From the NCBI GenBank assembly GCA_050015675.1, contig JBEKAY010000008.1, forward strand, positions 34,504-98,503: DNA of 64,000 bases, in the 5' to 3' direction. This DNA comes from Fen-1298 sp050015675. GTDB lineage: Bacteria > Bacteroidota > Ignavibacteria > UBA10030. Shown in pieces: positions 37,340 through 46,104 of the stretch (positions are counted from its first letter, which is position 1; the number at the start of each line of letters is the position of its first letter). Made by a program: the position numbers and the translations under genes. The notes under the pieces are model-generated. The model was not told the origin of the DNA and did no database searches. It was given only the letters and a program-made list of their open reading frames with translations.

Positions 37340-37836
37340 ACGTAAGGATCGCTTCTGGAGCTATGTTTTTATTGCTGAACGCACGAGTGATGGTAGAGCC
37401 ATACGAATGTTGAACATCGTCGATGAATACACTAGAGAATGTTTGGCTATTCGTGTCGACAGAAAGATTGCAGCTAACGATGTGATTGACACGTTAGCCG
37501 ATGTATTCATAGGCATGGAACGCCGTAGCTCATTCGGTAGGATAATGGATCTGAGTTCCTCGCACAACTCATACGGCACTGGCTTCAAGATTTAGGTGTA
37601 CAGACAGTGTTCATCGAACCCGGCAATTCATGAGAGACTGGATACATTGAATCCTTTAACGGAAAGTTCAGAGATGAATTACTTAATGGAGAAATCTTTG
37701 ATACAGTAATCGAAACAAGAGCGATTACAGAACAATGGAGGAAACAATAAAACACCATCAGGCCACACCACAGTGCCTTGGGATATCGTCCACTAGCATC
37801 AGAAACATTTTTCCCTTATCAGGTAGCCAATGCTTG
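37340..37836 (+). pseudogene. IS3-family transposase remnant (orfB catalytic end)
   Basis: Translation across frames gives the IS3/IS407-group DDE integrase end: RKDRFWSYVFIAERTSDG, then MLNIVDEYTRECLAIRVDRK, a frameshift near 37530, DNGSEFLAQL, FIEPGNS, a stop, ETGYIESFNGKFRDELLNG, another stop, and NTIRPHHSALGYRPLASE. The second Asp (DNG) and the final Glu (ESFNGK) of the DDE triad are visible, but at least one frameshift and two to three stops make it inactive. The N-terminal part and orfA are missing and no terminal inverted repeat was found. About 250 bp of AT-rich sequence without a gene separates it from the histidine kinase gene. Confidence 0.85.
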
Positions 37837-38087
37837 ATATTAAAAACATACTAACTTATCATTACACATTATTAGGGGGCAGGTCAAGTTACACGGAATA
37901 ACTACAAAACTTGCTTAGCTTATACATTCGTTCATAGATTCGATGAAAATAATGAAATCAAAGGATTTGCTATAGCTAGAGTGAACTTCGAAAAATTATC
38001 CACATTCTTAAAAATTATTTTATATACTATGACTACTATTCTAAATAGCGGATAAACTTCTTTATTGAGTCACTAAAAAACTATAAT

Positions 38088-39140
38088 GTGAAAAAATATC
38101 TCACTCATTATATAACTCAAGCAATTGGAGTATTGCTCGTACAGTTGCCAATTACGGCAAGTTGGCTGTCTGGGCAACCTGAGAAAACCGATTATATTTT
38201 AAAGTGGATGGTTATTGGAACCATTTCATTATTTATTGAAAGAATTCCATTTGTTCATTTATATAATTATTTAATGACAAAGCAGCATAAATTTTTATAC
38301 TTCGGTCTTATTGCTTCGGTTATTGTCGTTATTTCGCCCACAATTCATATAATAGTGCCGACCATTATTAAATACTTTATTTGGCATGAAGGATATGAAG
38401 TTGTTACATGGGCCAAAATTGTTGAAAGAACTAATTCTACTTTTGAAGCATATTTACTTTTTACAGTTATTTATCTCGTTACATATTTTTGGCTGGAATT
38501 TCAAAACCAAAAAGAAAAAGCATTGAAAGCATCTCTTCTGACAAATGAAGCCCAGTTAAAAATGCTGCAGTACCAGATAAATCCGCATTTCCTTTTTAAT
38601 ACTATTACATCCGTATTGTCTTTGATTGACGAAAATAAAAGCAAGGCAAAGAACGTTTTAATGAGTCTGTCGGAATATTTCAGATTTACACTTAATAATA
38701 AAAAAGGTGAGACAGTCGAACTTTTCAAGGAATTAGAAGCCGTAAAAAAGTACCTGGAAATTCAAAAAGTACGATTTGAAGAAAAAATGGAAATCGAATA
38801 CAATATTGATTCAAAAGTTGATAAACTCAAAGTACCTTTTTTTATTCTACATCCTTTAGTTGAAAATGCAGTGAAGTATGGAATAAAAACAAGTTCGTCA
38901 ACACTTCAGATAAAAATTGAAATTATGCTTGAGGAGAGTAATAATTTGCAGATAAATGTAATAAACTCAGGGAAATTATTACCCGAAGAATCAGAAGCAA
39001 AAAACACAATCAGCACTAGCACGGGAATCGAAAACCTTAAAAGGCGGCTGGATATTATTTACGGAGATAATGCATCCTTCTCCCTTGTTGAAGAAAAAGG
39101 CAAAGTGCATGCTTCCATTCATATCAAAAATATAGTATGA
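38088..39140 (+). CDS. Sensor histidine kinase, LytS/YehU-like (His_kinase family)
   Basis: A 350-residue kinase starting at a GTG, with about four membrane segments in the first 150 residues, a short coiled segment and the His_kinase domain. The phospho-acceptor histidine lies in YQINPHFLFNTITSVLSLI, and the ATP-binding N-box is ILHPLVENAVKYGIK. It has no large periplasmic sensor domain, so it probably senses a membrane or envelope signal. The stop overlaps the ATG of the response regulator by four bases, forming a classic pair. Confidence 0.92.
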   Translation: MKKYLTHYITQAIGVLLVQLPITASWLSGQPEKTDYILKWMVIGTISLFIERIPFVHLYNYLMTKQHKFLYFGLIASVIVVISPTIHIIVPTIIKYFIWHEGYEVVTWAKIVERTNSTFEAYLLFTVIYLVTYFWLEFQNQKEKALKASLLTNEAQLKMLQYQINPHFLFNTITSVLSLIDENKSKAKNVLMSLSEYFRFTLNNKKGETVELFKELEAVKKYLEIQKVRFEEKMEIEYNIDSKVDKLKVPFFILHPLVENAVKYGIKTSSSTLQIKIEIMLEESNNLQINVINSGKLLPEESEAKNTISTSTGIENLKRRLDIIYGDNASFSLVEEKGKVHASIHIKNIV

Positions 39141-39862
39141 CGAAAAAACTCAAATCAATTGTCATCGATGATGAAAGACTCGTGAGGAAGAATCTGACCG
39201 ATTTACTGAATGATTATCCAGAAATTGAGGTCGTTGCAGAAGCAGATTCGTGCAAAAGCGGAATTAAGGCAGTAAAAGAATTACAGCCTGATATTCTCTT
39301 TCTTGATATACAGCTTGCAGGCGAGACAGGATTTGATCTTTTAGAAAAAGTAGAAACCAATTTTCACTTGGTGTTTGTAACTGCATACGATGAATACGCA
39401 ATCCGGGCATTTGAAGTCAACGCATGCGACTATCTGTTAAAACCGGTTAATGCAGAAAGACTCAGGGTTACAATAGATAGAATACTAAAACAGACAAAAC
39501 CCAAAGCATCAAAAAAGAAATATGATTACTCTGATTGTATTTATGTAAAACTTAATAATTATACATCAAGGTTTGTCAGATTGAATGAAATAGCCTCCAT
39601 TACATCTGCAGGTAACTACTCCGAAGTGATAACTTTAGAAAAAAACAAATTTTTAATACTTAAACCTTTGAAGCGCTGGGAGCAGGAATTACCTACCGAT
39701 TATTTTTTAAGAATTCATAATTCCTCAATAATTAACGTAGAAGCAATTGAAAGAGTTGAAAGATTAGTGAGTTCAAACTATAAGATCCATCTAAAAAATC
39801 ATAGCAATCCGCTCGAAATAAGCCGTCGATATTTTAAAAAAATTAAAGACCGCTTAAAGTAA
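39137..39862 (+). CDS. LytTR-family response regulator
   Basis: A 241-residue regulator with a receiver domain (IVIDDERLVRKNL; phospho-acceptor Asp in DILFLDIQLAGETG; VTAYDEYAIRAFEVNACDYLLKPV) and a C-terminal LytTR DNA-binding domain (LNEIASITSAGNYSEVIT, FLRIHNSSIINVEAIERVE). It is co-translated with the LytS-like kinase. The GH10 xylanase gene starts 142 bp downstream on the same strand, so these glycoside hydrolases are plausible targets, but no LytTR site was identified. Confidence 0.93.
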   Translation: MTKKLKSIVIDDERLVRKNLTDLLNDYPEIEVVAEADSCKSGIKAVKELQPDILFLDIQLAGETGFDLLEKVETNFHLVFVTAYDEYAIRAFEVNACDYLLKPVNAERLRVTIDRILKQTKPKASKKKYDYSDCIYVKLNNYTSRFVRLNEIASITSAGNYSEVITLEKNKFLILKPLKRWEQELPTDYFLRIHNSSIINVEAIERVERLVSSNYKIHLKNHSNPLEISRRYFKKIKDRLK

Positions 39863-40004
39863 CCTCTTCTCATCTGGCTGATAATTGCCACTTATCATTT
39901 TATTTAACCACTTATCATAATAGAGTTTCAGGACAAGCGACTCCTAATTACATTTGTATTTATTTATTCAAGCAAACAATTTGTCCTATGATCAAGGAGA
40001 AATA

Positions 40005-41144
40005 ATGTCAAACGAAGTGAAAACTAATCATATGGAGAAAAAGCTGCCTTTTCTTATTATCATACTATTCGCTAGCATTCTATCCATACCGTTTTCAGGA
40101 AAGTGTCAATCATCTGATCCTGCCGGACCTGTCTATACACTGAAAGATGTGTTTAAGAAGGATTTTTTAATAGGCGCCGCTGTGAGTTACGATCAGATCT
40201 CAGGCAAAGACACGAATGTAATTTCTATTATAGAATCACAGTTCAATTCAATCACGCCTGAGAATTGCCTGAAATGGGAAACGGTACATCCAAAACCGAA
40301 TGTGTACGACTTTGAACAGGCAGATAAGTTTGTTGCATTTGGCGAAAAGAATAAAATGTTCATCGTTGGACATATTCTTATCGATATTGTCCAAGTTCCT
40401 GGCTGGGTATTTCAGGATTCTGCTGGGAATAAAGTCGATCGCGAAACTCTGATGAAACGAATTAGAGAACATATTTTCACCGTAGTCGGTCGATATAAAG
40501 GGCGCATAAACGCCTGGCAAGTTATCAATGAACCCATTGGAAGGGATGGCCGATTGCGAAAAACCAAATGGCTTGAAATCATCGGAGAAGATTACATACA
40601 AAAGGCGTTTGAGTATGCCCACCAGGCTGACCCGAATGTCGAGTTGTACTACAACGGACACGATATGCTGACGAAAGAAGCAACAGACAGAATTGTTCGC
40701 CTGGTCGGCGACATCAAAAAACAGGAAGGGCGAATCGACGGCATCGGAGTGCAGGCACACTGGTCGCTTGATTATCCATCACTTAATGAGGTAGAAGATG
40801 GTATTGTTAATCTTACCAAGTCCAGCGTTAAGGTGATGTTTACAGAAATGGATATTACAGTCTTGCCTAAAAAAAACAGTGGTGAAGAGCTTAATCCTTA
40901 TCCCTATGCGCTGCCCGCTGAGATGCAGGAAAAACTTGCTAAACGTTACGGGGAATTATTCTCAATTTTTTGTAAGCATACTGATAAAATCAACCGGGTA
41001 AGTTTCTGGGGCGTACACGATGGGCAATCATGGCTAAACAATTGGCCGATTAAGGGACGGACTGATTATCCTTTGCTGTTTGACCGCGAACTGAAGCCCA
41101 AGCCAGCATTTTTTGCTGTAGTTAAAACTACTGGGGAAAAATAA
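40005..41144 (+). CDS. Endo-1,4-beta-xylanase, glycoside hydrolase family 10
   Basis: A 379-residue GH10 enzyme that cuts xylan backbones. The (beta/alpha)8 barrel carries the acid/base Glu at about residue 176 in WQVINEP and the nucleophile Glu at about 281 in VMFTEMD. GVQAHWSLD and the C-terminal FWGVHDGQSWLNNWP are also typical. A hydrophobic signal segment (LPFLIIILFASILSIPFSG) follows a short charged start, so it is exported. The ATG at 40005 has AAGGAG five bases upstream; the frame also opens at 39954. A decayed copy of its C-terminus lies at 41837-41992. Confidence 0.95.
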   Translation: MSNEVKTNHMEKKLPFLIIILFASILSIPFSGKCQSSDPAGPVYTLKDVFKKDFLIGAAVSYDQISGKDTNVISIIESQFNSITPENCLKWETVHPKPNVYDFEQADKFVAFGEKNKMFIVGHILIDIVQVPGWVFQDSAGNKVDRETLMKRIREHIFTVVGRYKGRINAWQVINEPIGRDGRLRKTKWLEIIGEDYIQKAFEYAHQADPNVELYYNGHDMLTKEATDRIVRLVGDIKKQEGRIDGIGVQAHWSLDYPSLNEVEDGIVNLTKSSVKVMFTEMDITVLPKKNSGEELNPYPYALPAEMQEKLAKRYGELFSIFCKHTDKINRVSFWGVHDGQSWLNNWPIKGRTDYPLLFDRELKPKPAFFAVVKTTGEK

Positions 41145-41224
41145 TGGATGATTTCACTGACTTCTTAATTAATTATTGCAATTATAATGGGAAACTTAAA
41201 TGGTAACTAAGGATTATTTAATAC

Positions 41225-41788
41225 ATGAATATGAAAAGAAATGATTTTCTAAGAAATATATGCAGCTACGGGTTCTGTTCGTGTGTTGGGTTATCCATGC
41301 TTCCCAATGAAAAATTAAAGGCTCAGGATGGTGGTTTTTCTAAATCAAAAGATTGCGAATGGAAAAAGAATTTTACACAGAAAAGATTTAATTGGCTGCT
41401 GCAAATAATGGAAATAGAATTAAACGAGGAAGCATATAAAAAGATAATACGGTAGCTTGGCATTAGATGCGCTCAATCAATCGAGTATATTGCTCTTGAA
41501 AATAAGGGGAATCCCAAAGGCTATTTTAAAAAGGTAAACACCATTTGGGGTGAAGTCTTGGACTATGATAGGGAAAAGTAAATTGTTTGCCTCAACACGA
41601 ATTTAAAAGAATGCCCATGCCCGAATGTAAATATGGATATTACGCCCAAGTCATACTGCGATTGTTCATTGGGATGGCAAAAGTTTATGTGCAAGATTGT
41701 TTTTAATAAACCTGTTGAAGTAAGGCATATTGAGACTATTCTAAGGGGTGGTAAAACCTGCAGGTTTGAGATTAAAATAAGTGCTTAA
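41225..41788 (+). pseudogene. Cys-rich secreted protein with Tat-like signal, two in-frame stops (copy 1)
   Basis: One uninterrupted frame of 188 codons contains a TAG at 41453 and a TAA at 41579 and then ends at a TAA at 41786. It begins MNMKRNDFLRNICSYGFCSC, a pattern like a twin-arginine-type signal with Cys, and ends with a conserved Cys motif (KECPCPNVNMD, SYCDCSLGW) and ETILRGGKTCRFEIKI. The same ending recurs at 43579 and, more distantly, in the frame at 43795. I do not know an assigned function for the family. The two stops without indels suggest recent loss by point mutation. Confidence 0.7.
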
Positions 41789-41836
41789 ATTAATGACTAA
41801 AAATTCAAAATTATAAAATAAAAAACCGAAGGTATA

Positions 41837-41992
41837 ATGGAACGCGCAAATTTCTGGAGAGTTCACGATGACCAATCGTTGTTAAACTATTGGCCCGTCT
41901 AGGTGTGTACAAATTATCCTTTGTTGTTTGGCCGTAATTTAAAACCTAAACTGGCTTTCTATGAAGTTGTAAAAGCTGCTTGGGTTAAATAG
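41837..41992 (+). pseudogene. Fragment of a second GH10 xylanase C-terminus
   Basis: The frame 41837-41992 reads FWRVHDDQSLLNYWPV, a stop, then NYPLLFGRNLKPKLAFYEVV. It matches FWGVHDGQSWLNNWPI and DYPLLFDRELKPKPAFFAVV at the end of the intact xylanase 850 bp upstream. Only about 50 codons remain, with one internal TAG. This shows that at least two xylanase genes once stood here and one has been deleted. Confidence 0.85.
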
Positions 41993-42033
41993 TGAGAGAT
42001 TATTTATTTTAAAATATTCAAGGAGATTTAATC

Positions 42034-43461
42034 TTGAAAAATATCTTAATCTTTGCCGCACTCTTTGTTGTTTCTGTAAGTTGCGTTTTTAATCAGGTCA
42101 GGCCTTTTCCTCAAAATGTGAATTATTCGAATGGGTATAAAACCTCCGTAATTTCCGCAACTGTTATACAAAATGCATATAGTAGATGGAAAAATTTATT
42201 TCTCAAGTCCTCTAATGGAATGTACCGAGTTGCGGGCGATGATACGACGATCACCATTTCAGAAGGAATGGGGTTTGGAATGTTGTTGACTGCATATTTT
42301 GGGGAGAAAGTATATTTTGACGGGTTGCTTCAATTCTATAAAAGTAAAAGGACACCAGAAGCCTATAATTTAATGGCATGGAAAGTAACTAGCGATGGTA
42401 TTCTTGATCCGGGGAGTGCGACTGATGGTGATTTAGATGCGGCATTTGCTTTGATAGCTGCTTATTGTCAGTGGGGAGGAAATTATCTTGATGAAGCAAA
42501 AAATATAATCTCAATTCTGAAAGCCCATTATTTCGTCAATTGTGCGAGTGTTAATACAATGAAGCCTGGCGGTCAATTCGGCGGCTGCGGTCTGACAGAT
42601 ATATCATATTATAATCCTGCATTGTTTCGCATCTTTGGAAAAGTAACGAACGATCCTTTCTGGGACACTGTTGCAGATGATTCTTATACGATATTACTTA
42701 ATAGCGCCAATAATAGTACGGGATTAGTCCCGGATTGGCAATCGTATGATGGTATTCCCGGAGGAAATCCAACTTCAGGAAGAGTCGATTATTATCGTTA
42801 TGACGCCTGCAGGACTCCCTGGAGAATGTCTGTGGATTATCTCTGGAATGGTAATATGGTTGCTCAATATTGGTGTACAAAGATTACGAACTTTGCTAAT
42901 TCTATAGGTGCAAGTAATATAGTAGATGGATATAATTTAGATGGCACACCGAGAGGACAATATAACAACAGCGCTTTTGTAGGCGGCTTTGCAGTGGGAG
43001 CAATGAGCAACAGCCAGTCGATAGTAAATAATTTTGCCCAAAGATTATTATCAATTGAGATTAATAGCAACGATAATCAATATTTCAATCTTTCCCTCCG
43101 TTGTTTGTATATGCTTGCACTGACGGGAAATTTTTGGAAACCTGAGATATCTACAGCAGTTGAAGAAACGGAATCTTTTCTGAAAGATTTTCATTTACAA
43201 CAAAATTATCCTAATCCGTTTAACCCGACTACAATGATCGGTTATCATTTACCCGCTGCAGGCAATGTGAAACTAACTATTTACAACCTGCTCGGTCAAA
43301 AAGTAAAAACGCTGGTTGATTCATATCTAAGTGGAGGCGAGCATTCAACAACTTGGAATGGAATGGATGATTTCAATAATCCGGTTGGTTCAGGTATATA
43401 TTTTTATTCGCTTTCAACAGATGAAATGAATCTTCAAAAGAAAATGATCCTGATTAGGTAA
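42034..43461 (+). CDS. Glycoside hydrolase family 8 glucanase with type IX sorting domain
   Basis: A 475-residue secreted enzyme starting at a TTG with AAGGAG eight bases upstream and a signal peptide (ILIFAALFVVSVSCVFN). The GH8 (alpha/alpha)6 domain carries the acid Glu at residue 77 in SEGMGFGM and the Asp-rich ATDGDLDAAFAL at residues 129-140. GH8 enzymes cut cellulose, lichenan, chitosan or xylan, so the substrate is open; its xylanase neighbour favours xylan or plant cell wall. The last 90 residues, from NYPNPFNPTTMIGYHLP, are a Por/type IX sorting domain. Confidence 0.92.
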   Translation: MKNILIFAALFVVSVSCVFNQVRPFPQNVNYSNGYKTSVISATVIQNAYSRWKNLFLKSSNGMYRVAGDDTTITISEGMGFGMLLTAYFGEKVYFDGLLQFYKSKRTPEAYNLMAWKVTSDGILDPGSATDGDLDAAFALIAAYCQWGGNYLDEAKNIISILKAHYFVNCASVNTMKPGGQFGGCGLTDISYYNPALFRIFGKVTNDPFWDTVADDSYTILLNSANNSTGLVPDWQSYDGIPGGNPTSGRVDYYRYDACRTPWRMSVDYLWNGNMVAQYWCTKITNFANSIGASNIVDGYNLDGTPRGQYNNSAFVGGFAVGAMSNSQSIVNNFAQRLLSIEINSNDNQYFNLSLRCLYMLALTGNFWKPEISTAVEETESFLKDFHLQQNYPNPFNPTTMIGYHLPAAGNVKLTIYNLLGQKVKTLVDSYLSGGEHSTTWNGMDDFNNPVGSGIYFYSLSTDEMNLQKKMILIR

Positions 43462-43578
43462 TGAGGCATTAACTAACTGAAGAGAATTAAGAATGGAAAC
43501 TAAATTGAAAAGGATACTTATTTTTATTGCGATTGGAATGTAACAGCTTTATTTATGCACAAAATGCACAGAATACCT

Positions 43579-43766
43579 TAACACAAATTTAAAAAATGTC
43601 GTTAGCCAAATGTAAGTGTGGACATTACTCCAAAATAATACTGCTACTGTTCATTAGTCTGACAAAAGTATATGCTCGAAACTGTATTCAATAAGCCGGT
43701 TTAAAGTTAGGCATATTGAGACGATTCTCAGGGGGCAAAATATGCAAATTTAAAATTAAATCATAA
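43579..43766 (+). pseudogene. Decayed fragment of the Cys-rich family (copy 2)
   Basis: Nucleotides 43579-43766 align almost base for base with 41590-41788 of copy 1 (for example GTTCATTGGGATGG against GTTCATTAGTCTGAC, and AGGCATATTGAGAC in both). Stops and indels destroy the frame. Just upstream, at 43493, METKLKRILIFIAIG looks like a signal-peptide start followed by a stop, perhaps the head of another lost secreted gene. No intact gene is present between 43462 and 43794. Confidence 0.75.
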
Positions 43767-43794
43767 TTCTTGAAAACAAAGAACAGGTAACATT

Positions 43795-44365
43795 ATGGAA
43801 AGAAGAAATTTCATCAGGAGACAGTTGCGCATGTGCCGTCTTGTCCTTGTTGATTAGTCCACAATTATCCGGCAATAGTGGAGAAACGGGATCACCTGCG
43901 AAGATGAAAAAGAACATTCCGCAAGAGATGAACCCAGAACAAGTCAAAAGAATTATAAAATTTATTGATTCTTCGCAAAGTGAAACGATAAAAGAAAACA
44001 TTTTCAGCCGGTTAGGATATGAATGCTTTTATTCCAGGAAACTTGATGAATGGATTGGGAGTTTTTCCGGAAATGTACAAACGTTTTTGGACAGAGTGAA
44101 CATTGAAAAAAAATCAAAATACTGCGAAACATTGGAATTTGATGAAGAGCGCACGGTTCTCACACTTACTGGTAAAAAAGTAAATGGTTGTGCCTGTGCG
44201 TTCGCCGATACTCCGCAGCCGCCGAAATCTCTGTGTAATTACTGCTGCAAGAATTTTCAACAGGAATTATTCGGGAAGCTATTGGGACGGAAGGTTGGAG
44301 TAGAAATTAAAGAAGCATTTTTATTTGGCGACGAACGATGCAGTACTTTAATACATATTGTATAA
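43795..44365 (+). pseudogene. Cys-rich secreted protein, frameshifted near its signal sequence (copy 3)
   Basis: The start MERRNFIRRQ at 43795 reads into a TAG at 43856, while the next frame gives SCACAVLSLLISPQLSG and runs open to 44365. Joining the two restores a Tat-like signal (ERRNFIRR, then Cys and a hydrophobic run) and a mature protein with Cys motif CACAF...LCNYCC and the ending EAFLFGDERCSTLIHIV. It is therefore a frameshifted gene, or a sequencing error at 43823-43830. It is a diverged paralogue of copies 1 and 2. Confidence 0.7.
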
Positions 44366-44392
44366 TAATTTCTAATACTGGAGACTAACCCC

Positions 44393-44820
44393 TTAAAAGA
44401 TACTGATATGAGGTTCTTTTTTTCCATAATGTTTGTTTTGAGGAAGAACTATCGGTTTACATTCATCCCGTTCCCATCTTCCTAATGTCGCTGGATCAAC
44501 TTTCAATTGCCGAGCTAAATCTTCTTGAGTTGTACCAAGTAAGCGCCGATAAGCTCTGATTCGTTCTCCGAGCGTTTGAGTTGATAACAGTTCTGGTTTA
44601 TAACCAAGAAACTCAATTATCTTTGGTATCATCCACAACATAGGTTCATTGTGATTCTTTTCCCGGTTAGTTATGGTGGATGTGTTGACGCCAATAACTC
44701 TAGCAACTCCGGACTGAAAGAGCCCAAGTTCAATTCTTCGCTTCTTAATATGTTTACCCCAGGTTTGTGGATTTTGTGATATTTTCGTAGGTTTTAAAGT
44801 GGTCAGAGTGATCTTGCAGA
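44393..44820 (-). pseudogene. HTH (XRE-like) DNA-binding protein, 5' end replaced by comM fragment
   Basis: The frame carries two helix-turn-helix repeats: TWGKHIKKRRIELGLFQSGVARV followed by TITNREKN, and LGERIRAYRRLLGTTQEDLA followed by TLGRWERDE. The open frame continues upstream to 45010, but there it is only the antisense of the comM copy, so the native start has been lost at the junction near 44820. It may be dead or expressed from a chance start. Such proteins often sit near mobile DNA. Confidence 0.65.
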
Positions 44821-45321
44821 ATGGCAACGCATGAATGCCCTTGCGGGAATTATGGAAATTCAACAGCAGAATGCACATGCAATCTTGGTCAGATTCAAAA
44901 ATATGTCGGCAAGATCTCCGGCCCGCTTTTGGATCGAATTGATATTCATGTGAAAGTGCCGGCGGTGAAGTACAACGAATTGGCGTCAAAGAGGACTGGA
45001 GAGAATTCAAGTGTCATTCGCAAGCGTGTCATAGCTGCTCGTGCTGTGCAAGCAAATAGATTCAACGGACGAAAAGGATTATTTAGTAATGCGGATATGG
45101 ATTCAAAAGAAATAAAAGAATTTTGTCAAATAGATCAAGTGGGAGCGGAGCTGTTGAAAATAGCGATGAGCCGTCTGGGACTTTCGGTTCGTGCATACGA
45201 CCGTATTCTCAAAGTGTCTCGCACAATTGCTGAACTTGGTGGAAACCCTGACATTCATCCGGAACATTTAAGCGAAGCAATCCAGTACAGAAGTCTTGAT
45301 AGAAGTTTCTATGCAATCTAA
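44821..45321 (+). pseudogene. Partial second copy of comM (3' third)
   Basis: From the CPCG box to the stop, about 161 codons match the comM C-terminus at roughly 86 percent amino-acid identity by my count (CPCGNYGNSTAECTC, RFNGRKGLFSNADMDSKEIK and HPEHLSEAIQYRSLDR are common to both). The AAA core with Walker A and B is absent, so it cannot be a functional ComM. Homology starts near 44824, where it abuts the truncated HTH gene. With comM at 35685-37226 it brackets a 7.6-kb accessory block. Confidence 0.9.
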
Positions 45322-45352
45322 CTAATCATCAACTTATCACAAGGAACACAGT

Positions 45353-45760
45353 ATGAAGAAATCACTTATCACAGCATTGGCTGTTTTTATTGTCGGCGGA
45401 TTTGCGTTGGCACAACAGAATGGAAAACAAATCACAATTGTCGGCGAAGTCGTTGAATCGCAATGCTACATCACCGGTTTAACTGGACCGGGCAAAGGGC
45501 TTTCACACAAAGAGTGTGCACTCAAGTGCGCCAAAGGAGGAATTCCGTTAAGCATTCTTGAAGATAAAACAGGAATACTTTATTTAGCAGGACAGTCCAA
45601 AAAAGCGATGGCTGGCGCAAACGAATTATTGATTCCGTTTGTCGCAGAGAAAGTCAAAGTTACCGGACGGTTGTATGAAAAAGGTGGAATGAAAATGCTG
45701 CTTATCAGTAAAGTGAACAAGTTAGGCGAAGAGAAGAAGAAGCAGGAAGAAAAGAAATAA
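45353..45760 (+). CDS. Small exported protein with OB-like fold and conserved Cys/His, unknown function
   Basis: A 135-residue protein with a clear signal peptide cut near ALAQQ, then a small beta-rich domain. It contains ESQCYITGLTGPGKGLSHKECALKCAKGG (Cys38, His52, Cys55, Cys59 in two short segments) and ends in a Lys/Glu tail. The Cys/His cluster could bind metal or form disulphides. The ATG has AAGGAA upstream. I recognise similar unnamed proteins in environmental genomes but no defined role. Confidence 0.75.
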   Translation: MKKSLITALAVFIVGGFALAQQNGKQITIVGEVVESQCYITGLTGPGKGLSHKECALKCAKGGIPLSILEDKTGILYLAGQSKKAMAGANELLIPFVAEKVKVTGRLYEKGGMKMLLISKVNKLGEEKKKQEEKK

Positions 45761-46010
45761 TAATATTTTCTTAACCGTGTTAAGATTGTGTTTTCTCAGA
45801 AAAGGCGGCTATGTGCCGCCGTTGACTTGGATAATGGAATAGAATTTAAATCAATCTGAGATCCTCTTTTCTTCCCCTCAGTGAGGGGAAGTGTCCCGAA
45901 AGACAAAGTCTTTCGGGACGATGGAGTCGAGTAAATGGTAATGGATTAACAGTGCAACTTGAAACGGCTCCGAGATTATTTTCGAAGCCGTCAAAGTTAA
46001 ATCGAAAACA
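45761..46010. repeat. Intergenic hairpin cluster
   Basis: The gene-free stretch after 45760 holds four inverted repeats in line. TCTTAAC/GTTAAGA is at 45769-45785 and GGCGGC/GCCGCC at 45804-45820. A perfect CTTCCCCTCA/TGAGGGGAAG is at 45871-45891. GTCCCGAAAGAC/GTCTTTCGGGAC, with a three-base loop, is at 45893-45919. The last two are 10- and 12-bp perfect stems placed side by side, like REP-type intergenic elements. No open frame is convincing here. Confidence 0.75.
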
Positions 46011-46035
46011 AAAGGCGGCTTAAACCGCCTTTTCT
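46011..46035 (+). terminator. Probable intrinsic terminator upstream of dusB
   Basis: AAAGGCGG at 46011-46018 pairs with CCGCCTTT at 46025-46032 across a six-base loop, followed by a short T-rich tail. The symmetric A-run and T-run mean it could work in both directions. It would end plus-strand transcription entering from 45.3 kb. Confidence 0.7.
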
Positions 46036-46104
46036 ATTTAGTAAAGACGATAGGATTCGTTGTAACTGCTTCGTGGTTTTTGTATATTTGACCACAAGAT
46101 ATTT

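Noticed and set aside
37407..37595. A complete small protein MLNIVDEYTREC...
   Set aside because: It is the in-frame middle of an IS3-family transposase; the same homology continues in other frames on both sides, so it is a remnant.
44393..45010. A 205-codon HTH gene as a single intact protein
   Set aside because: The upstream third is just the antisense of the comM copy; only the part up to about 44820 resembles an HTH protein.
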